From Comamonadaceae bacterium (GTDB lineage: Bacteria; Pseudomonadota; Gammaproteobacteria; Burkholderiales; Burkholderiaceae_C), in the NCBI GenBank assembly GCA_947494405.1, contig CANLWQ010000081.1, positions 1-8,116 on the forward strand: a stretch of 8,116 bases of DNA. The letters are read 5' to 3'. Made by a program: the position numbers and the translations under genes. Positions 5,607 through 8,116 of this stretch are shown here, in pieces. The notes beneath the pieces are model-generated. The model made no database searches. It was not told the DNA's origin and saw nothing but the letters and a program-made list of their open reading frames with translations. The first letter of the stretch is position 1, and each line of letters opens with the position of its first letter.

Positions 5607-6503
5607 ATGCAAGCGCTTTGGATGCTGCTGGCCTGCGCATTTCTGGCCAGCATGGGGGTTTGCGTCAAATTCGCCTCGGCCTATTTCCAAGCTTTTGAAT
5701 TGGTGTTTTACCGCGGCATCATCAGCTTAGTGATGATGGGTTTGTATGCCCGCTGGGCCGCTACCTCGCTGCACACACCCGTTCCCATGATGCATTTTTG
5801 GCGCAATGTGGCGGGCGTATTTTCTCTGGGTGCATGGTTTTATGCCTTAGGCAAATTGCCCTTGGCCACCGCCATGACCCTGAACTACATGAGCAGCGTG
5901 TGGATAGCCGCTTTTTTGGTGGGCGGCACTTTGATGGGCACGCTGGCTGGCAGCAGCCCGGACATGCGCCGCCAAGGCCCCTTGGTGCTGGCAGTGCTCA
6001 GCGGCTTTGCGGGTGTGGTGATGATGTTGCGCCCCACCATAGAACAAGACCAGATGTTTGCCGGCTTGGTGGGTTTGATGTCTGGCTTTGTGTCGGCGTT
6101 TGCCTATATGCATGTGATGGCCTTGGGGCGCGCGGGCGAACCCGTGGTTCGTGTGGTGTTTTATTTTGCGCTGGGCACCACCTTGGCCGGTGGCGCGGGC
6201 ATGCTCATGTTCGGTGTGTCACCTTGGAATTGGGAACATGCGGTGTGGTTGCTGCCGATTGGGGTGTTGGCGTCAATTGGGCAAATGTGCCTCACCCGCG
6301 CTTACGCCAAGGGCGCGACCTTGGTGGTGGCCAATTTGCAATACGCCGGCATTGTGTTTGCCGCTTTGTACGGCGTGTTTTTGTTTGAGGAACAATTGCC
6401 CACCATAGGGTGGCTGGGCATGTGGCTGATCATCGCCAGCGGCATCGCGTCGACCATCCTACGCACCCGCGCCGTTCCCGATTCACCCGCAGAGGATCAT
6501 TAA
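5607..6503 (+). CDS. DMT/EamA family transporter
   Basis: This 298-residue inner-membrane protein of the drug/metabolite transporter superfamily probably exports a small metabolite; the substrate cannot be told from sequence. It has two EamA repeats of about five membrane segments each (roughly residues 2-140 and 150-290). Visible marks are the first helix MLLACAFLASMGVCVKF (6-22) with FELVFYRG following, and in the second half LTRAYAKGATLVVANLQY, the typical end-of-repeat motif. Its ATG directly follows the TAA of the Rieske gene (TAAATG) with no clear Shine-Dalgarno sequence, so translation probably depends on re-initiation. Only 3 bp separate its stop from the sulfurtransferase start. Close packing suggests one transcript but not necessarily one pathway. 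Confidence 0.85.
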   Translation: MQALWMLLACAFLASMGVCVKFASAYFQAFELVFYRGIISLVMMGLYARWAATSLHTPVPMMHFWRNVAGVFSLGAWFYALGKLPLATAMTLNYMSSVWIAAFLVGGTLMGTLAGSSPDMRRQGPLVLAVLSGFAGVVMMLRPTIEQDQMFAGLVGLMSGFVSAFAYMHVMALGRAGEPVVRVVFYFALGTTLAGGAGMLMFGVSPWNWEHAVWLLPIGVLASIGQMCLTRAYAKGATLVVANLQYAGIVFAALYGVFLFEEQLPTIGWLGMWLIIASGIASTILRTRAVPDSPAEDH

Positions 6504-6506
6504 GCC

Positions 6507-7349
6507 ATGTACACCACTTTAATTTCTGTCGAGCAGTTAAAGGCCATTTCTGCCGTGGTCATCGACTGCAGCGCCGACTTGGCCCAACCCTTAGCCGGAC
6601 GCGCTCAATTTGAAGAACAGCATATTGCCGGTGCTTTGTTTGCAGACATCAACACCGACTTGGCTACCCACGACCCCGCACTGGCGGTCAACGGCGGCAG
6701 ACACCCCTTGCCCTCGCGTGAACACTTCGCCCTGTGGCTGGGTGCCTGTGGCATCAGCGAACACACGCAAGTGGTGGTCTACGACCGCCAAGGCATGAAC
6801 TATTGCGGGCGTTTATGGTGGATGCTCAAGTGGTGCGGCCATGAGGCGGTGGCGGTGCTCGATGGTGGTTTGCAAGCTTGGGTGGCCGCAGGTGGTGCGC
6901 TGACCAGTGGGCCGGCATTGCCTATGGCGGCAACCGAATTTCATTTGCGTACGCCTTTGGTGGTGTTGAAACACACTGCTGAGGTGTTTGCTGATATGGG
7001 GCGTCCAGCCCAAACCATTGTGGACGCCAGAGCCCCAGCGCGCTACAAGGGCGAGACCGAGCCCTTCGACCCCGTGGCGGGGCATATTCCTGGCGCGCTT
7101 AACCGGCCCTTCAATACCAATCTCAATGCCCAAGGTTTCATGAAAAGCCCTGATGAATTAGCGGCTGAGTTTGCTGTCTTGCTTAACGGCCGTGACGCCA
7201 GCAGCGTGGTGCACCACTGCGGCAGTGGCATCAGCGCCGTTCCCAATGTGCTGGCCATGGAAGTCGCGGGTTTGGGAACAACTGCGCTTTATGCCGGCAG
7301 CTGGAGTGAATGGTGCAACACGCCGGGCTTGCCGTGTGCGCAGGCTTAA
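6507..7349 (+). CDS. sseA: Two-domain sulfurtransferase (3-mercaptopyruvate type)
   Basis: The 280-residue protein has two rhodanese domains, an inactive N-terminal one (about 5-130) and a catalytic C-terminal one (about 155-275). The N-terminal domain keeps the features DGGLQAWVAAGG (119-130) and VVVYDRQGM (89-97). In the C-terminal domain, VDARAPARYKGETEP (172-186) and GHIPGALNRPF (192-202) are typical. The active-site loop HHCGSGISA has the nucleophile C238. A CGSG-(V/I)-(T/S)-A loop favours 3-mercaptopyruvate over thiosulfate as sulfur donor, as in E. coli SseA (CGSGVTA). The ATG at 6507 is preceded by GAGGA at about 10 bp. It is last in the operon, and its stop overlaps the stop of the convergent ZIP gene. 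Thiosulfate sulfurtransferase is the alternative; the symbol is by analogy. Confidence 0.85.
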   Translation: MYTTLISVEQLKAISAVVIDCSADLAQPLAGRAQFEEQHIAGALFADINTDLATHDPALAVNGGRHPLPSREHFALWLGACGISEHTQVVVYDRQGMNYCGRLWWMLKWCGHEAVAVLDGGLQAWVAAGGALTSGPALPMAATEFHLRTPLVVLKHTAEVFADMGRPAQTIVDARAPARYKGETEPFDPVAGHIPGALNRPFNTNLNAQGFMKSPDELAAEFAVLLNGRDASSVVHHCGSGISAVPNVLAMEVAGLGTTALYAGSWSEWCNTPGLPCAQA

Positions 7350-8116
7350 AAACCGTGCATCCACTGCACCACAGCGGTGACCATGGCAATGCCCGCAAAC
7401 AACCAAAGCACTTGCATGGCGGTGGCAGTCGCAGACAGTCTTTTTTGTAATTGCGGTATCAGGTCGGCCAAAGCCACATACACATAGCTGCTGCTGGCCA
7501 CCACCAGCAAAAACGGCAACCAAGCTTCATGGCCCTCAATCAAGAAAAAACCTGCCAAGCCACCGACCACTGTCACACCACCGGCCATGCACAGCTTGAA
7601 TAAAGCATTGCGCCCCTGACCTAAGCCGCGTTGCAAAACAGCCAAGTCGCCCATATGGTGAGGTGTTTCATGCGCCAGCACCGCCACTGATGCGGCCACG
7701 CCCAAACTGAAATTGGTCATGAAGGCAGCGGCCACCAAAACGCCATCGCCAAAAGCATGCACGCTGTCACCCGTCAGTACCGCCCAACTGCCCGTCAAGC
7801 CTGTTTCAGACGCTGGGTCGGGTGAATGCGGGTGGCCATCATGGCCGTGGTCATGCCCATGACCGTGCTCATGGCCGTGCTCATGGCCGTGGTGCCATAA
7901 CTCGGCCTTGTCCAAAAGAAAAAAGAAGACCAAGCCCAAGAGCAAGGTTAAAAACAAGCTGTGGGGAGCTGAGTCAGACTCAAAAGCCTCTGGCAATAAG
8001 TGCAAAAAAGCGGTTGCCAGCAAGGCGCCAGCGGCGAGGCTCAGCAAATGCTGCGTAAAGCGGACCATCAAGGCCCGCGCCAACAGGGCCGCCAACAAAA
8101 CACTGCCTACGCCTGC
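7346..8116 (-). CDS. ZIP family divalent metal transporter (5' end outside window)
   Basis: A ZIP-family membrane transporter that probably imports Zn2+ or Fe2+. The frame is open through the right edge: upstream of the apparent TTG at 8098 it still reads AGVGSV, typical of the first ZIP helix, so the true start is outside the window. Counting from the TTG codon, an early helix with FLHLLPEAFE is at 31-40. A histidine-rich cytoplasmic metal-binding loop is at 69-91 (His/Gly/Glu/Asp only, apart from one proline). The ZIP signature helices are HAFGDGVLVAAAF (114-126) and LAHETPHHMGD (141-151), holding the metal-site histidines and glutamate. The C-terminus ends in HGF. The gene converges on the sulfurtransferase with a 4-bp stop overlap (7346-7349) and no visible terminator. 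The substrate metal is not determined. Confidence 0.88.
   Translation of the reverse strand, partial: AGVGSVLLAALLARALMVRFTQHLLSLAAGALLATAFLHLLPEAFESDSAPHSLFLTLLLGLVFFFLLDKAELWHHGHEHGHEHGHGHDHGHDGHPHSPDPASETGLTGSWAVLTGDSVHAFGDGVLVAAAFMTNFSLGVAASVAVLAHETPHHMGDLAVLQRGLGQGRNALFKLCMAGGVTVVGGLAGFFLIEGHEAWLPFLLVVASSSYVYVALADLIPQLQKRLSATATAMQVLWLFAGIAMVTAVVQWMHGF
7865..7888. repeat. 12-bp tandem repeat coding for the His-rich loop
   Basis: GTGCTCATGGCC occurs twice in perfect tandem (7865-7876 and 7877-7888), with degenerate copies on both sides between about 7826 and 7894. Read on the minus strand it encodes Gly-His-Glu-His units of the ZIP transporter's metal-binding loop. Repeat-number change here would alter loop length in frame. 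Confidence 0.8.

Noticed and set aside
4527..5690. A 387-codon open frame on the minus strand across the Rieske oxygenase gene.
   Set aside because: It is the antisense shadow of a gene with clear Rieske and iron-binding motifs; its translation is low-complexity and His/Ala/Val-rich with no recognisable domain.
5798..6388. A 196-codon plus-strand frame inside the DMT transporter.
   Set aside because: It is a shifted-frame shadow; the 298-residue frame has the membrane segments and EamA motifs.
7826..7894. Short regularly repeated units, considered as a CRISPR or mobile-element trace.
   Set aside because: They are in-frame His-rich codons of the ZIP loop without spacers.
8081..8098. The TTG codon at 8098 as the start of the ZIP transporter.
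   Set aside because: The frame continues to the window edge with residues typical of the first ZIP helix, so the gene is partial here and the TTG is internal.

Overview
The window comes from a betaproteobacterium that makes bacteriochlorophyll, most likely a Burkholderiales/Comamonadaceae type such as a Limnohabitans- or Rhodoferax-like organism. Two things point there. The right part (xseB-ispA, Rieske oxygenase, DMT exporter, mercaptopyruvate-type sulfurtransferase, ZIP transporter) is a gene order I associate with Comamonadaceae chromosomes. The left part (crtE-crtF-bchC) is one end of a purple-bacterial photosynthesis gene cluster. The taxonomic placement is inference from memory of gene order, not from a search.

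Layout. From the left edge to 2520, on the minus strand, lie bchC (5' part only), crtF and crtE, transcribed leftwards in the conserved purple-bacterial order crtE-crtF-bchC. Both likely promoters carry sites of the PpsR/CrtJ type (TGT-N12-ACA). The crtE promoter has one perfect palindrome. The bchC promoter has two one-mismatch copies exactly 8 bp apart. From 2540 to 4320, also on the minus strand, is a housekeeping operon xseB-ispA-(NnrU family), with a 4-bp overlap between xseB and ispA. A 161-bp divergent intergenic region (4321-4481) holds back-to-back promoter-like elements, a 12-bp palindrome and a leader with alternative hairpins. From 4482 to 7349 on the plus strand is a tight three-gene operon: a stand-alone Rieske oxygenase alpha subunit, an EamA/DMT exporter and a two-domain sulfurtransferase. 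A ZIP metal transporter converges on it from the right with a 4-bp overlap and runs off the window.

How the genes work together. IspA makes farnesyl diphosphate and CrtE makes geranylgeranyl diphosphate. The latter feeds both carotenoids (CrtF methylates hydroxycarotenoids of the spheroidene/spirilloxanthin branch) and the phytyl tail of bacteriochlorophyll a, whose macrocycle is modified by BchC. The photosynthesis cluster is thus docked directly on the general isoprenoid operon, about where dxs would follow ispA in many proteobacteria. The NnrU-family gene between ispA and crtE is notable because this family is the bacterial relative of the heme-containing zeta-carotene isomerase Z-ISO. No RNA gene, insertion sequence, CRISPR array or origin was seen.
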